This document shows, piece by piece, positions 44,043 through 55,359 of a stretch of DNA of 64,000 bases; the stretch's first letter is position 1; each line of letters starts with the position of its first letter. Where the stretch lies: NCBI GenBank assembly GCA_028826165.1, contig JAPDFW010000080.1:186001-250000 (forward strand). The letters run 5' to 3'. The notes under the pieces are model-generated. The model ran no database searches. It was not told the DNA's origin and worked only from the letters and a program-made list of their open reading frames with translations. Made by a program: the position numbers and the translations under genes. The DNA is from Anaeramoeba ignava (taxonomy: Eukaryota; Metamonada; Anaeramoebidae).

Positions 44043-47000
44043 TTATTTTAAAATAAGTGGATTAAAATATGGAAGATCTTCAAAACGAAAAATTGAATAC
44101 CAATCAACACGATATTTCAATTTAAAAAATTGCAATAAATTGTTTTGTTTTCCCAAATCAAAAGGATTTAAAAAAATGCCATCTTTCCAAAAGAATTGGT
44201 ATCTTTTCAAATTGATTCTTTCATTTGTTGTGATATTATGCAAAATGTTAAAAATTTGATAATATAAAATATTAATTTCCCAAGAAAAATAGAACAAAGT
44301 TTGCAAACAAACCGACAATAACCAAGGATAATAATGATATATTGAACTAATAAAAGATGGTATTGATGAAAAAGTTAATTTGGGAATTTCTGGATTTGAA
44401 CTGGCAAAAAGATAACTAAAAAATATAAAAATCAATTGAGTTATTGGCATTGCAATTTCATAAATAATGAAGATAATGTGATTTTTATCTCCAACAACAT
44501 TAAGTGTCCATGGACAAAAATGATCAAATTTCGCCACACATCGATTCGATTTTGCATCGTGTTTCGATCGAAGTGGCTTTAAAGATTGACATGTTGCACA
44601 AAAATTCCCATCGCTTATCGAAACTTTTGGTTTTGTTTCTGGTTTTTTTTTCATTCTTTTTTCGTTTTTTTCAATTTCTTCTGTGATTTTTTTTTCAATG
44701 TTTAATGGTTTTTGTTGTATAAATCCCGGATCTTTTAAAATTAAAATTGAAAACATCCACATCATGATTACATTTGGAAAAATAAATAAGATTGTTGATT
44801 TCGGATAAATTTTGATTGTAGGTAATTAATAAGAATGCAAAATGAAAAATAAAAAAAAATATTATTTTTCAAATACATGAAAAGTCAAGTAAAATTTTTT
44901 ATCCGATTTTAAAAAATTTAATTTTATAAATGAATTTTAATTTTATAAATGAATTTTAATTTTATAAATGAATTTTAATTTTAATTTTATAAATGAATAT
45001 TAATTTTAATTTTAATATTAATTTTAATTTTAATTTTATAAATGAATTTTAATATTAATTTTAATTTTAATTTTATAAATGAATTTTAATATTAATTTTA
45101 ATTTTATAAATGAATTTTAATAAAGGATATTTGGCAGAACTTGAAAGAAATATGTTAGATAATCAATCAAATACATTGCAGTAACAGTTCCAAAAACAAT
45201 AGGTGATTGTCCTTTGATTTTTGATGGATATTTTTTCCCAATCTTCAAGAAAAGATAAATTATCAAAGGAATTGAGAAAAGTGAAAGTGCAAATGGAAAA
45301 TTGGAAAAAATTAAATTCATAATTAAAAATGTAAATAAAGGGAAAAAACCAAATAAAATTTTTAAATGAGATCTAATAAATGGATTTTGTAATATTTGTA
45401 ATTCTTTTTTGACACTTTCTAAAAATTCAGAAATATAAAACATTCTTTTCTCTCTTGCAATTTGGATTGGTGTTTTTTGTGATTTATCCTCAATATTAAT
45501 TTTTGCTCCATGTTGAACAAGAATTTTTACTGCTTCAAGATTTCCTGAAATTACAGCATAATGAAGTGGTGTTCTACCGAAAGAATCTATTGTATTTGGT
45601 GAACTACCTAAAGATATTAAATATCTGATAATTTCTACACTTCCAGAACCACATGCATGATGAAGTGCTTTTGATTTTAATTTTGATTTTAATTTATATT
45701 TTGATTTTGATTTTTTATTTTAATTTATATTTTGATTTTGATTTTGATTTTGATTTTGATTTTGATTTTAATTTTGATTTTGATTTTGATTTTAATTTTG
45801 ATTTTGATTTTAATTTTGATTTTGATTTTAATTTTAATTTTAATTTTGATTTTGATTTTAATTTTGATTTTGATTTTAATTTTGATTTTGATTTTAATTT
45901 TAATTTTGATTTTAATTTTGATTTTGATTTTGATTTTGATTTTAATTTTGATTTTGATTTTAATTTTGATTTTGATTTTAATTTTGATTTTAATTTTGAT
46001 TTTGATTTTGATTTTAATTTTGATTTTGATTTTGATTTTAAATTTTTATTTTAATTTTGATTTTGATTTTGATTTTGAATTTGATTTATATTTTGATTTT
46101 GATTTTGATTTTGATTTTGATTTTAATTTTGATTTTCATTTTGATTTTGATTTTGATTTTCATTTTGAATTTTGATTTTAATTTTGATTTTAATTTTGAT
46201 TTTGATTTATATTTTGATTTTGATTTTGATTTTGATTTTGATTTTGATTTTTGGGTTTTAATTTTGATTTTGATTTTGATTTTAATTTTAATTTTAATTT
46301 TAATTTTGATTTTGATTTTGATTTTGATTTTGATTTTGATTTTGATTTTAATTTTGATTTTGATTTTGATTTTAAATTTTTATTTTAATTTTGATTTTGA
46401 ATTTGATTTTAAATTTTAATTTTGATTTTGATTTTGATTTTGATTTTGATTTTGATTTTGATTTTGATTTTGATTTTAATTTTGATTTTAATTTTGATTT
46501 TGATTTTGATTTTTGGGTTTTAATTTTGATTTTGATTTTGATTTTGATTTTAATTTTAATTTTAATTTTGATTTTGATTTTTGGGTTTTACTTGTTCTTC
46601 CACTATCATCTAAAAGATCATAAGGAACTCCTCGTTCAATTAAGTAATGACACATCAATAAACGTTTATGTCTTCCTGAATGATGAATAGGTGATAATCC
46701 TATTGAATCTTTCTATTAAAAAATTAAATGGAAAAATTAAATTGAAAAATTAAATTGAAAAATTAAATGGAAAATTACTTGATAAAGATTTGCATGGTTA
46801 TTAACTAATACTTGGGAAAACATAATTGCTTGAGAAACAACTGCCCAAATTAATGGTGATTGTTTTCTTGGTCCACCTGGAGTATTTATATTTGCTCCTT
46901 TTGAAATTAAAATTTTTGCAATATGAAAACTATCTTTTGCAGCACACCAATGAAGAGCTGTTGCATCTAAAAGAAAAATTAAATTAAAAACGTTTTCAAT

Positions 47001-47321
47001 TTCTTTTCCATTTTTCCTTCTTTTTTGATATTTAATAAAATTTAGTAAAATTTAATAAAATTTACTTCTTGAATCTAAAGTATTAACATCAAAACCACTT
47101 TCAATTATTTCTTTAACTAATTTAAAATTTCCATGTTTTGTTGCTTCACTTAAAACATGAAGTTTTTCCATTTGATAATATCGATTTTGATTTATATTTT
47201 GATTTATATTTATATTTTCATTTTGATTTGTATTTATATTTTCATTTTGATTTGTATTTTCATTTTGATTTAAATTTATATTTTCATTTAAATTTATATT
47301 TTGATTTGTATTTTCATTCAT
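44043..47321 (-). CDS. Ankyrin-repeat DHHC-family palmitoyltransferase (HIP14/Akr1-like) with a DHFC motif
   Basis: Five exons (47321..47066, 46966..46779, 46712..46592, 45667..45131, 44821..44043) give 626 residues, close to human ZDHHC17. An Asn/Gln/Glu-rich N-terminus precedes ankyrin repeats (NATALHWCAAKDSFHIAKILISKGANINT; GRTTLHHACGSGSVEIIRYL; GRTPLHYAVISGNLEAVKILVQHGAKIN). Then come four TM segments, the Cys-rich domain NFCATCQSLKPLRSKH...CVAKFDHFCPW, two more TM segments, and the TTxE motif as NITTNERINLKRY. The catalytic Cys is kept but DHHC reads DHFC, as in yeast Akr1 (DHYC). Several zinc-ligand Cys positions hold Asp, Ser or Val. The last two exons join only through an AT-AC intron. 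It lies 61 bp downstream of MSH5 on the same strand. Confidence 0.88.
44822..45130 (-). other. Apparent U12-type AT-AC intron in the DHHC gene, 309 nt
   Basis: The sense strand reads CTGCCAA|ATATCCTTT at the 5-prime end, an exact match to the U12 AT-AC donor consensus. It ends ATTCTTATTAATTAC|CTACAATC. The join (A + CT) keeps phase and yields FFQVLPTTIKIYPKSTILFIF, completing the fourth membrane segment. There is no AG dinucleotide anywhere in the intron or in about the first 80 nt of the next exon, so a GT-AG alternative that keeps this membrane segment is excluded. The branch site CTTATT is only a partial match. The interior is an ATTTATAAAATTAAA-type repeat. Confidence 0.75.
45670..46588. 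repeat. (GATTTT)n array filling intron 3 of the DHHC gene
   Basis: Hexamers GATTTT and AATTTT fill the 924-nt intron 46591..45668, whose ends join GRT to TLHHACGSG in frame in the middle of an ankyrin repeat. Open frames of Ile-Leu or Phe-Asp here are repeat artefacts. Confidence 0.92.
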
Positions 47322-47382
47322 TTTTGGATTTGGAGAAGAAAATGAAAAAGAAAAAAATAATTTTCCATTTTTTTTGTTTTTT

Positions 47383-50300
47383 TCAATTTTTCTTTTGGAT
47401 TTCATTTAAAAATTTCAAAATATCTCCATTTTTACAATCAAAATTCATAAATTTTTCAACTATTGATTTTTGTTTTTCTTGTTGATAAAAATTTTCTTCA
47501 GGATTTAAAGGAAGAATTTCACCATTAGAATGAATTATTTTTGCAATTTCAATACTTCTTTGAATTAATCTATCAGGAAATCCTGCCATTTTTGCAATAT
47601 ATGTACCATAACTAGTTAAAGAACGACCTGGTTTTGTTCTAAAAAAAAAATCAAATAATCAACAAAAAAATATTTAATCCCAAAAAAAAAATTCAAATTC
47701 TTACCGATAAACAAACACAATATTTTCTGGTATTTTGCTTTTTTCAATCTCTGATTTTTCATTCCTCATTTGAAAATTTGAATCTTGGATGATTACTTCC
47801 ATACAAAAAAATGAAATTCCTTTTTCAGGTAATAATTTCATTTCAAAAAGTTCCATAAAATGAGTTGTAATGATTGATCTTGGGCATAATTTTTCTCTTC
47901 GAGTTAAATGATTGATCACAGAGGCAAGAAGAGCAATTCCTTCATTTGTATTTGTTCCTTTTCCAAATTCATCAATCAAAACAAGAGATTTTGAAGTTGA
48001 ATTAGCGAGCATTTGAGAAATTTGAGACAAATCAAGCATAAAAGAACTTTGATCAACAGATACGGATTCGTTACTGTTAATTCTGGTGAAAAATCTATCT
48101 ACTAATCCAATTTTTGCTGATTCTGCTGGAACAAAAGATCCAATATGCGCTAAGAAAATAATTAACCCAACTTGCTTGAGATATGTTGAATTATGACTTA
48201 CAAATCCGTTTGCAATGTATGAATGATCTTCATTTTTCATTGAGAGATCATAAACATTTATTTCTTTATCCAATTTCTTTATCATTTTAACTTGATCCAA
48301 AAATAGCTCAGGTTTTACCAAAAAAATATTTCGTTTTTCAAGGGTTGAAATCAAATTCGTAAATTTCCTCCAATTTCCAGAACAAAACTCAATTTGGCTA
48401 CATTTGTTGGGAAGATATTTCCTTTTTAAAATAATTCCTAAATTGAGAAATATGAGTTGAATTTGGTTTGATAATTTTAAGGAATTAATTTCTATTGAAA
48501 TGCGATCATTTTCAGTTGTAAATAGCAATTTCCTATTGATTTCTTCAATAAAAAACCCTTTTAGAAATGAAATAATAAGATGAGAAGGAGATTGGAGAAT
48601 AAAAGAAGGGATCATCCTCCTTTTTAATTTCCTTTTTTTCCGTTCCTTTTTTCCGTTTGCAAATAATTTCCTCATTTCTTCGTTCATTTCAAGGAAATTT
48701 TGAGTTGTTCTATTTTCCATTTCACAATAATATAAATGATGATCTTTCCAAAATTTCATTTTGATTTGATTTTCAGGAACCAATTTTGTGAAAAGAGCTG
48801 AAAATCTTGATAAGCATTCCTTTTTTTTGGTATTGAAAACTATTTTCTGATCCAACATAATTTGGCAGTTATTTGAGAGAAGAATTCCAAACAATTCTGC
48901 AAGATCTGTTGTTATTTTGAAAGAGGAATTTTCATTTTGTTTTGATTTAATCTGAATTCGATTATTCTTTCCCCAAATTTGAGAGTTATTCATTAAAACT
49001 ATCCAATCTCCTTTTCTAATGTCTGAAAACTTCTTCCAATGAAATAAAAATTTTGAGTAACAAAGAATTTTATGATCTTGCGTTCCTTGAATTTGGAATC
49101 CCTTTTTCGAAAATATTTTAATCGTGCTAGAGACATTTCTCTGGAAAAAAAAAAGAGGTTCATTTTGCCCAGTATAAGATTGAATTTGAATTTGAATTTG
49201 AATAGGAGAAAATTGATCCATTTTTGCTTGTTGAGGCTTGAGTTCCGATAATTCCAAAATTCCAAATTGTGAAAAAAGAAGAGTATCTCCAACTAAGCAT
49301 TTTCCAGAACTGTTTGGACCAGTGATTAATTGTATTAAACCTTGATCTCCAGAGATGGATGTGTCATTGGGAATAAATGAATCAGGAACACATAATTCTT
49401 GAAGAGGATGTCTTCCCTTTTGGATGTTTATCACAGGTTCTTGAGTTAATTGAGGTCTGGAAAAATTATTTTCGTGAGAAACAATAGAAAGTGAAATTAA
49501 ACAATCAAGTTCAGTTGAAATATCTGTAATCTCAATCAATATTTTGGAATTTAACAGAAGAAAGCTTTCCAAACTCCGAACAATAGAGGTTTCTAAATCA
49601 ATTATTTCTCCATAAATATCTCCAATGACTCGATCTAATTCTCTTGTTCGTGAACTTTTAAAGTAGCTGTTTTCTTCAGTGCTAAACTGAAATTCAAAAT
49701 GAGGAATTTGCAAATAATCAATAGTAGAGCTCTCTTTTGTGGGAGAAACACTTGTGAGAGTTTCTCCCTGTTTTGATACTGTTTGGAGGATTGTGGAAGA
49801 ATATGTCTGATAGTTCTCCTCTTGATTCGAAGAAATTGATGATTTTTCAGCGAAACTTGTTTTCATTTCTGAATCATTTGGATGACTTACTTGATCAGAA
49901 ACAAAACAAGATCTTGGAATTGCAACAAGATATCCAAGTTGAGGGAAATATACAATATGCAATTCCTGTATATTAAGTTGAGGAGGGATTGTAGCAATTT
50001 CTTGTGAACCAATCTCAGTGAGTAAATCTCCTAAACTTTCATAAATATCCTTTGCACGATCCAACTTTTCATTGATTCCTTTGCGAACAGCAACACGATC
50101 ATTCTTTTTAGATTCCACAAAATCAAGTGTGGAAGTGAGTTCTCGGAAGATTTGATCAGTTTTCTGATAAGGAAAGTTCGAAAGTTTTTGGAAAATTTTA
50201 AGATTTTGTGCTTTTTGTGATTTTTTCGTTGCTTTTCTTTTTTTACTTCTTCTTGATTCATTCGATTTCTTCTCTTCTTCATCTTCTTCAAAATTGGAAA

Positions 50301-51384
50301 AGGATTCAGAAGTGAAAGAAGGGGATTGACTTGATTGAGAAGAGAGATCCGAGTCCTCCATATTTAATCCAAAATGATGGAAAGATATCTGAAGAATTTG
50401 ACGAAAATGAAAAAGAGTTCGATAGAAGGCAACCCAATCTTTGGTTGTGTTTTGAGACAACCTCATTTTCTTTATCATTTCTCGAAGATCTTTGATATGT
50501 TTTATGGAAGGAACAAGTTTGTTAATAAGCTCCATTCCATCAAAGGATAAGAAATAATCAATAGAATTAAGACGATCTTGAAGAATTTGAAGATCTATTA
50601 TTGGATTCATCATCCAAGATTTGAGCAATCTTTTACTAGAAACTGAAGAAGTGCGATTCAGCAAACTGAAAAGTGATAAACCCTCCTTTGCATGACCAAT
50701 TCCTTGAAAACTTGGATGATTTTCTGTATTGAATATGGAAAGAGCCTTATAAGATGTCTGATCCATAAGCAGAATTCCATCTAAAGTGATCATTTGAAGA
50801 TCCAAAATGGGAAGATCTTCTTCATCATCATCAAGTTCAAAATCAATTCTATTTCTAATTAGAAAGAGGAGAAGTGCCCCGATAGCTTGAATCATTAACT
50901 TATTAGAAAAGTCAAGAAGAGAAGAAAGATATATTTTTTTCTTCAAATCAGATTTGGGTGCTGAAGCTAAATTAAGGTTTAAAATTCTTTTTTTTGCTGA
51001 TTGATAATCGAAATCTGCTTGTTTCATAAAAATAATTTTGGAATTTGTTTCATCAATTTCCTCTTCGTCTGCTCCTAAAAGTAAAGAAGGATTATTTTCA
51101 TTATTATTTTGATTATTTTCATTATTTTCATTATTTTCTTTATTTTCTTTTTTTGATTTCCATTTTCCTCGAAGAATTTGAATAAAATTTTCTTCTGCTC
51201 TTGAATTTGTGATGATTTTCCATGGATTTGTTTTGAAAAGAAGAAGTTTGAGAACTGAAAAATCTTCTTTGTTTTCTTGAGTTTCTAGACTCTTGATTAT
51301 TGATGTTCTTGAATTATAAAATGCTATTCCTAATTTTTTGGTTTGATAAATTGTAACAAAATAAATTTGATCAATTTCTTCCAT
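47383..51384 (-). CDS. MSH5: MSH5 meiotic MutS homologue, interrupted by an in-frame intein
   Basis: Exons 51384..47705 and 47638..47383 join across a 66-nt intron (CG|GTAAG...TTTTAG|A) into 1311 residues; 941 remain without the intein. Similarity to MSH5 runs end to end: IYQTKKLGIAFYNS, AIGALLLFLIRNRIDFEL, KEGLSLFSLLNRTSS, INIQKGRHPLQELCVPDSFIPND, the Walker A GPNSSGK|STYLKQVGLI, GSFVPAESAKIG, FTRINSNESVS, LVLIDEFGKGTNTNEG and THFMELFE. The intein sits between Lys and Ser of Walker A. MSH5 with MSH4 stabilises meiotic crossover intermediates. I chose the ATG at 51384; the frame also opens upstream without an ATG. Poly-Asn/Glu loops occur near residue 98. Confidence 0.95.
48190..49299 (-). 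mobile_element. Class 1 intein, 370 residues, with a LAGLIDADG-type endonuclease domain
   Basis: Intein residue 1 is Cys (CLVGDTLLFSQFG, block A). Block B is QGTQDHKILC, with the TxxH Thr73 and His76, followed by FSDIRKGDWIVL. Block F/G is NVYDLSMKNEDHSYIANG...VSHN, ending His369-Asn370, and the +1 extein residue is Ser. All splicing residues are present. Residues about 131-325 form a homing-endonuclease domain: DLAELFGILLSNNC (motif 1), RRMIPSFILQSP, LIISFLKGFFIEEI (motif 2), then LSNQIQLIFLNLGI. The reading frame runs through the host unbroken and base composition matches the host. Removal restores a perfect GPNSSGKS Walker A. Confidence in intein identity is very high; activity is untested. 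Confidence 0.97.
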
Positions 51385-51562
51385 TTTTTTTTTAAACAAA
51401 AAAAGAAAATAAAAGTGAAAGATCTTGTTTTTGTTTTTTTTTTTGAAGTTTTTTTATAAATTTTGCCTGAAAAAAAAAAAAGATAAACTTGAAGGAAAAG
51501 AAAAAAAAAACAAATTGACATTGACAAATTTTTTTTTTCAATTCCAATCATTTTAATTGTTT
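51385..51562. other. Intergenic region upstream of MSH5
   Basis: 178 bp between the MSH5 ATG and the PHAF1 stop (same strand), made of A/T homopolymers. The AATGAAAAA element seen before other genes is absent here. No gene-like signal. Confidence 0.5.
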
Positions 51563-54500
51563 TCAATAATTATCAGATTCAAAACTATCAAAATCAATTG
51601 ATTTTTCGTTTTCATTATCAGAATCAAAGCTATTAAAATTAATTGAGTCGTCATCACTATCTTTATCTTTATCTTTATCTTTATCTTTATCTTTATCATT
51701 ATCATTATTTTTATTTTTATTTTTATCTTTATCAGATTCATTATCAGATTCATTATTAGATTCATTATTAGATTCATTATTAGATTCATTATTAGATTCA
51801 TTATTAGATTCATTATCATTATCATTATCATTATCAGATTCAGAACTATCGAAATTAATTGATTTTTCTTTTTTATTATCTTTATCATTATCATTATCTT
51901 TATCTTTATCTTTATCTTTATTAGATTCATTATTAGATTCATTATTAGATTCATTATCAGATTCATTATTAGATTCATTATTAGATTCATTATTAGATTC
52001 ATTATTAGATTCATTATTAGATTCATTATTAGATTCATTATTAGATTCATTATTAGATTCATTATTAGATTCATTATTAGATTCATTATTAGATTCATTA
52101 TTAGATTCATTATTAGATTCATTATTAGATTCATTATCAGATTCATTATTAGATTCATTATTAGATTCAGATTCAGATTCATTATTAGATTCATTATCAT
52201 TATCATTATCATTATCATTATCATTATCATTATCATTATCAGATTCAGAACTATCGAAATTAATTGATTTTTCTTTTTTATTATCTTTATCATTATCATT
52301 ATCTTTATCTTTATCTTTATCTTTATCATTATCAGATTCATTATTAGATTCATTATTAGATTCATTATTAGATTCATTATTAGATTCATTATTAGATTCA
52401 TTATTAGATTCATTATTAGATTCATTACTAGATTCATTACTAGATTCATTATTAGATTCATTATTAGATTCAGAACTATCGAAATTAATTGATTTTTCTT
52501 TTTTATTATCTTTATCTTTATCTTTATCTTTATCTTTATCTTTATCATTATCATTATCTTTATCTTTATCTTTATCATTATCATTATCATTATCAGATTC
52601 AGAACTATCAAAATTAATTGATTTTTCTTTTTTATTATCTTTATCTTTATCTTTATCTTTATCTTTATCTTTATCTTTATCTTTATCTTTATCTTTATCT
52701 TTATTAGATTCATTATTAGATTCATTATCAGATTCATTATTAGATTCATTATTAGATTCATTATTAGATTCATTATTAGATTCATTATCATTATCATTAT
52801 CATTATCATTATCAGATTCAGAACTATCAAAATTAATTGATTTTTCTTTTTTTTTATCTTTATCTTTATCTTTATCTTTATCTTTATCTTTATCTTTATC
52901 ATTATCTTTATCTTTATCTTTATCTTTATCATTATCATTATCATTATCTTTATCTTTATCTTTATTTTTATCTTTATCTTTATCATTATCTTTATCTTTA
53001 TCAGATTCAGAACTATCAAAATTGATTGATTTTTCTTTTTTTTTATCTTTATCTTTATCTTTATCATTATCTTTATCTTTATCTTTATTTTTATCTTTAT
53101 CTTTATCTTTATCTTTATTTTTATCAGATTCAGATTCATTATCATTATCAGATTCAGAACTATCAAAATTAATTGATTTTTCTTTTTTATTATCTTTATC
53201 TTTATCTTTATCTTTATCTTTATCTTTATCTTTATCTTTATCTTTATCTTTATCTTTATCTTTATCTTTATCTTTATCTTTATCATTATCTTTATCATTA
53301 TTATTATCTTTATCTTTATCTTTATCATTATCTTTATCATTATCATTATCTTTATCTTTATCTTTATCATTATCATTATCATTATCATTATCAGATTCAG
53401 ATTCATTATCAGATTCAGAACTATCAAAATTAATTGATTTTTCTTTTTTATTATCTTTATCTTTATCTTTATCTTTATCTTTATCTTTATCTTTATCTTT
53501 ATCATTATCATTATCATTATCATTACCATTATCATTATCTTTATCTTTATCTTTATCTTTATCTTTATCTTTATCATTATCATTATCAGATTCAGAACTA
53601 TCAAAATTAATTGATTTTTCATCATCTTTATTTTTTTTGTTATCTTTCTTTTCATTATCTTTTAAACTAGAAAGATCAACTTCAATTTTAGTAAAATTTT
53701 CGATCGATTTCCGAAAAATTTCATTTGGTTTAAAAATTGTAACAGTTTCAACATATTGATTAATATCAAAAACTTCAAAAATCAAATTTAATCCAATAAA
53801 AATATAAAATTTTGTTTGTAAAAATTGTTCATTCCAATCTGTTGAGTGAACAATCGGTTTTTCAGGATTTCCAAGAATTTCACAAATTTCATTAAACTAA
53901 AAAGAAAGAAATGAATAAATAAATAAATGAAAGAAATGGTTTGCGATGAATACCTTCATTAAAGAATTGATTTTTAAGGAATTAATTTTAATTTCCCACT
54001 TATTTTGATGATATCTTTTCAAATAAAATGAATTTTTGTTTGATTAAACTACTTCTTGTTTGAAAAATAAATAAAATTAATTCAAAACTTACAAATTAAA
54101 GTTACTGTGAGTCAAAAAATTGGAATGAATAACAAATTTTTTAATCAAATGAGTCTCTTGATCAAATAATATGTCTAATCCTTTTTGGAAATAATTATAA
54201 AAATAATCATGAGAACTCATTTGAAATTCTTTTTCTTCTAAATTATCAAAAATAGAACCTGTAAAAAAAAAAAGAAGAAGAATAAGAATAAGAATAAGAA
54301 GAAGAATGAAAGAAATCAAACTTACTTTGTTTAAAAAGGATTTGATCAGGTGAACCTAAAGATAAAAGTGTGTCTTGAACAGAATCGCCAAAATTTAATT
54401 TAAATTGATTTAAAATGGAAATGGATTTTAAAGGCTAAAAAAGGAAAATAAAAAAGAGAATGAAAAGGGAAAAGAATTTTGAATTAATTTTTCTTGAGTT

Positions 54501-55201
54501 GATCATTTGGAAACCAATTTAATTTTTTACATCAATTTCAATTAAATTTCCATTTGAAGTTGAAAAGGGAAAAATTTCATTTGTTTCAACTTGGTGGATA
54601 AATAATTGAGAAACAAATAATTCTGATTTTTGCAAATGCTTGGTTTCAATCTTAACTTTATTTTTCTTTAATTTTTCAGGGATATTATAAACTAAAATAA
54701 GACCAGGTCTCCTTTAAAAATTTTTGCAAATAAAAAATAGCCGAATTTAAAAACGCGAAAAATATTTAAATTAAATCACTTTGGTTAATACTTGTGGAAA
54801 TAAATATTCCTCTCTTCATCAAATTGAATATCTCTAGATGGGCCAAACACCTGGAAAGTATGACTCATAGAGATAGAACCTGATTGTGAATTCGATAATA
54901 AAACATTTTTGTTATTTGTAAATTGAGTTGCAGTTAAAATCAATTTTTGGAAATGGAAAATATTTGCAAATATTAGAGTTTGATTAAAAGGATTGAAAAC
55001 TAATCTAATCCCAACTTCGTTCATAATTAATTCAATAGTTTTTTCAAATGGATTTAAAGGATCAAAAACAAAATCAACATTCCCAATTTGAAAATAATTT
55101 TCTTGAATAAATTTAATTGCATTTTGTAATTTCATTCCAATAAAAAAAGGGCCAATAGATTTTCCAGGTTTTAAGTTTAATTTTAATTTTAATTTTTGCA
55201 T
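51563..55201 (-). CDS. PHAF1: PHAF1 (UPF0183) family protein with a roughly 690-residue acidic repeat tail
   Basis: Six exons (55201..54792, 54711..54531, 54434..54326, 54258..54093, 54014..53954, 53896..51563) give 1086 residues with all phases closing. The core (1 to about 385) matches the family: N-terminal PGKSIGPFFIGMKLQNAI, VGIRLVFNPFNQTLIF, the block DYFYNYFQKGLDILFDQETHLIKKFVIHSN, then NFNLYHQNKW and IFIGLNLIFEVFDINQYVETVTIF. PHAF1 (C16orf70/MYTHO) is linked to autophagosome or phagosome membranes. The tail (about 395-1086) alternates nine KSINFDSSES modules with DND, DKD and NESNNES arrays and ends in FDSFESDNY. It has no counterpart in the 422-residue human protein. Its Ser residues are mostly followed by Asp/Glu at +3, the CK2 pattern. 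Confidence 0.9.
51640..53625. repeat. Coding compound repeat of the PHAF1 tail
   Basis: Hexamers TTATCT/TTATCA (Lys-Asp and Asn-Asp on the minus strand) and 12-bp TTATTAGATTCA units (Asn-Glu-Ser-Asn) are organised into nine higher-order blocks. Each starts with a conserved segment encoding KSINFDSSES. The frame stays open for over 1.9 kb. Confidence 0.95.
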
Positions 55202-55359
55202 TTTATAAAAAAAGGAAAAAAAATGAAAAAAAAGGAAAAAAAATGAAAAATAAAAAATGAAAAATGAAAAATAAAAAGTGGAACAAAAATTGATAGAACA
55301 TTTTTTTGTTGTTTTCTTTTAATAAAATGAAATAAAATGGAATAAATCTTTTAGTTAAT

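Noticed and set aside
44089-44319. The DHHC gene read as two separate or broken genes because no GT-AG intron links its last exons
   Set aside because: The AT-AC intron joins them in frame and the total length (626) matches HIP14-type enzymes.
45653-46690. Plus-strand Ile-Leu/Phe-Asp frames up to 147 residues
   Set aside because: Repeat-filled intron 3 of the ankyrin-DHHC gene on the other strand.
48190-49299. The insertion in MSH5 considered as a spliceosomal intron or a fused extra domain
   Set aside because: It is open throughout, in frame, starts with Cys, ends His-Asn before Ser, and carries Hint blocks A, B, F and G. It also interrupts the invariant Walker A loop, which a stable domain could not do.
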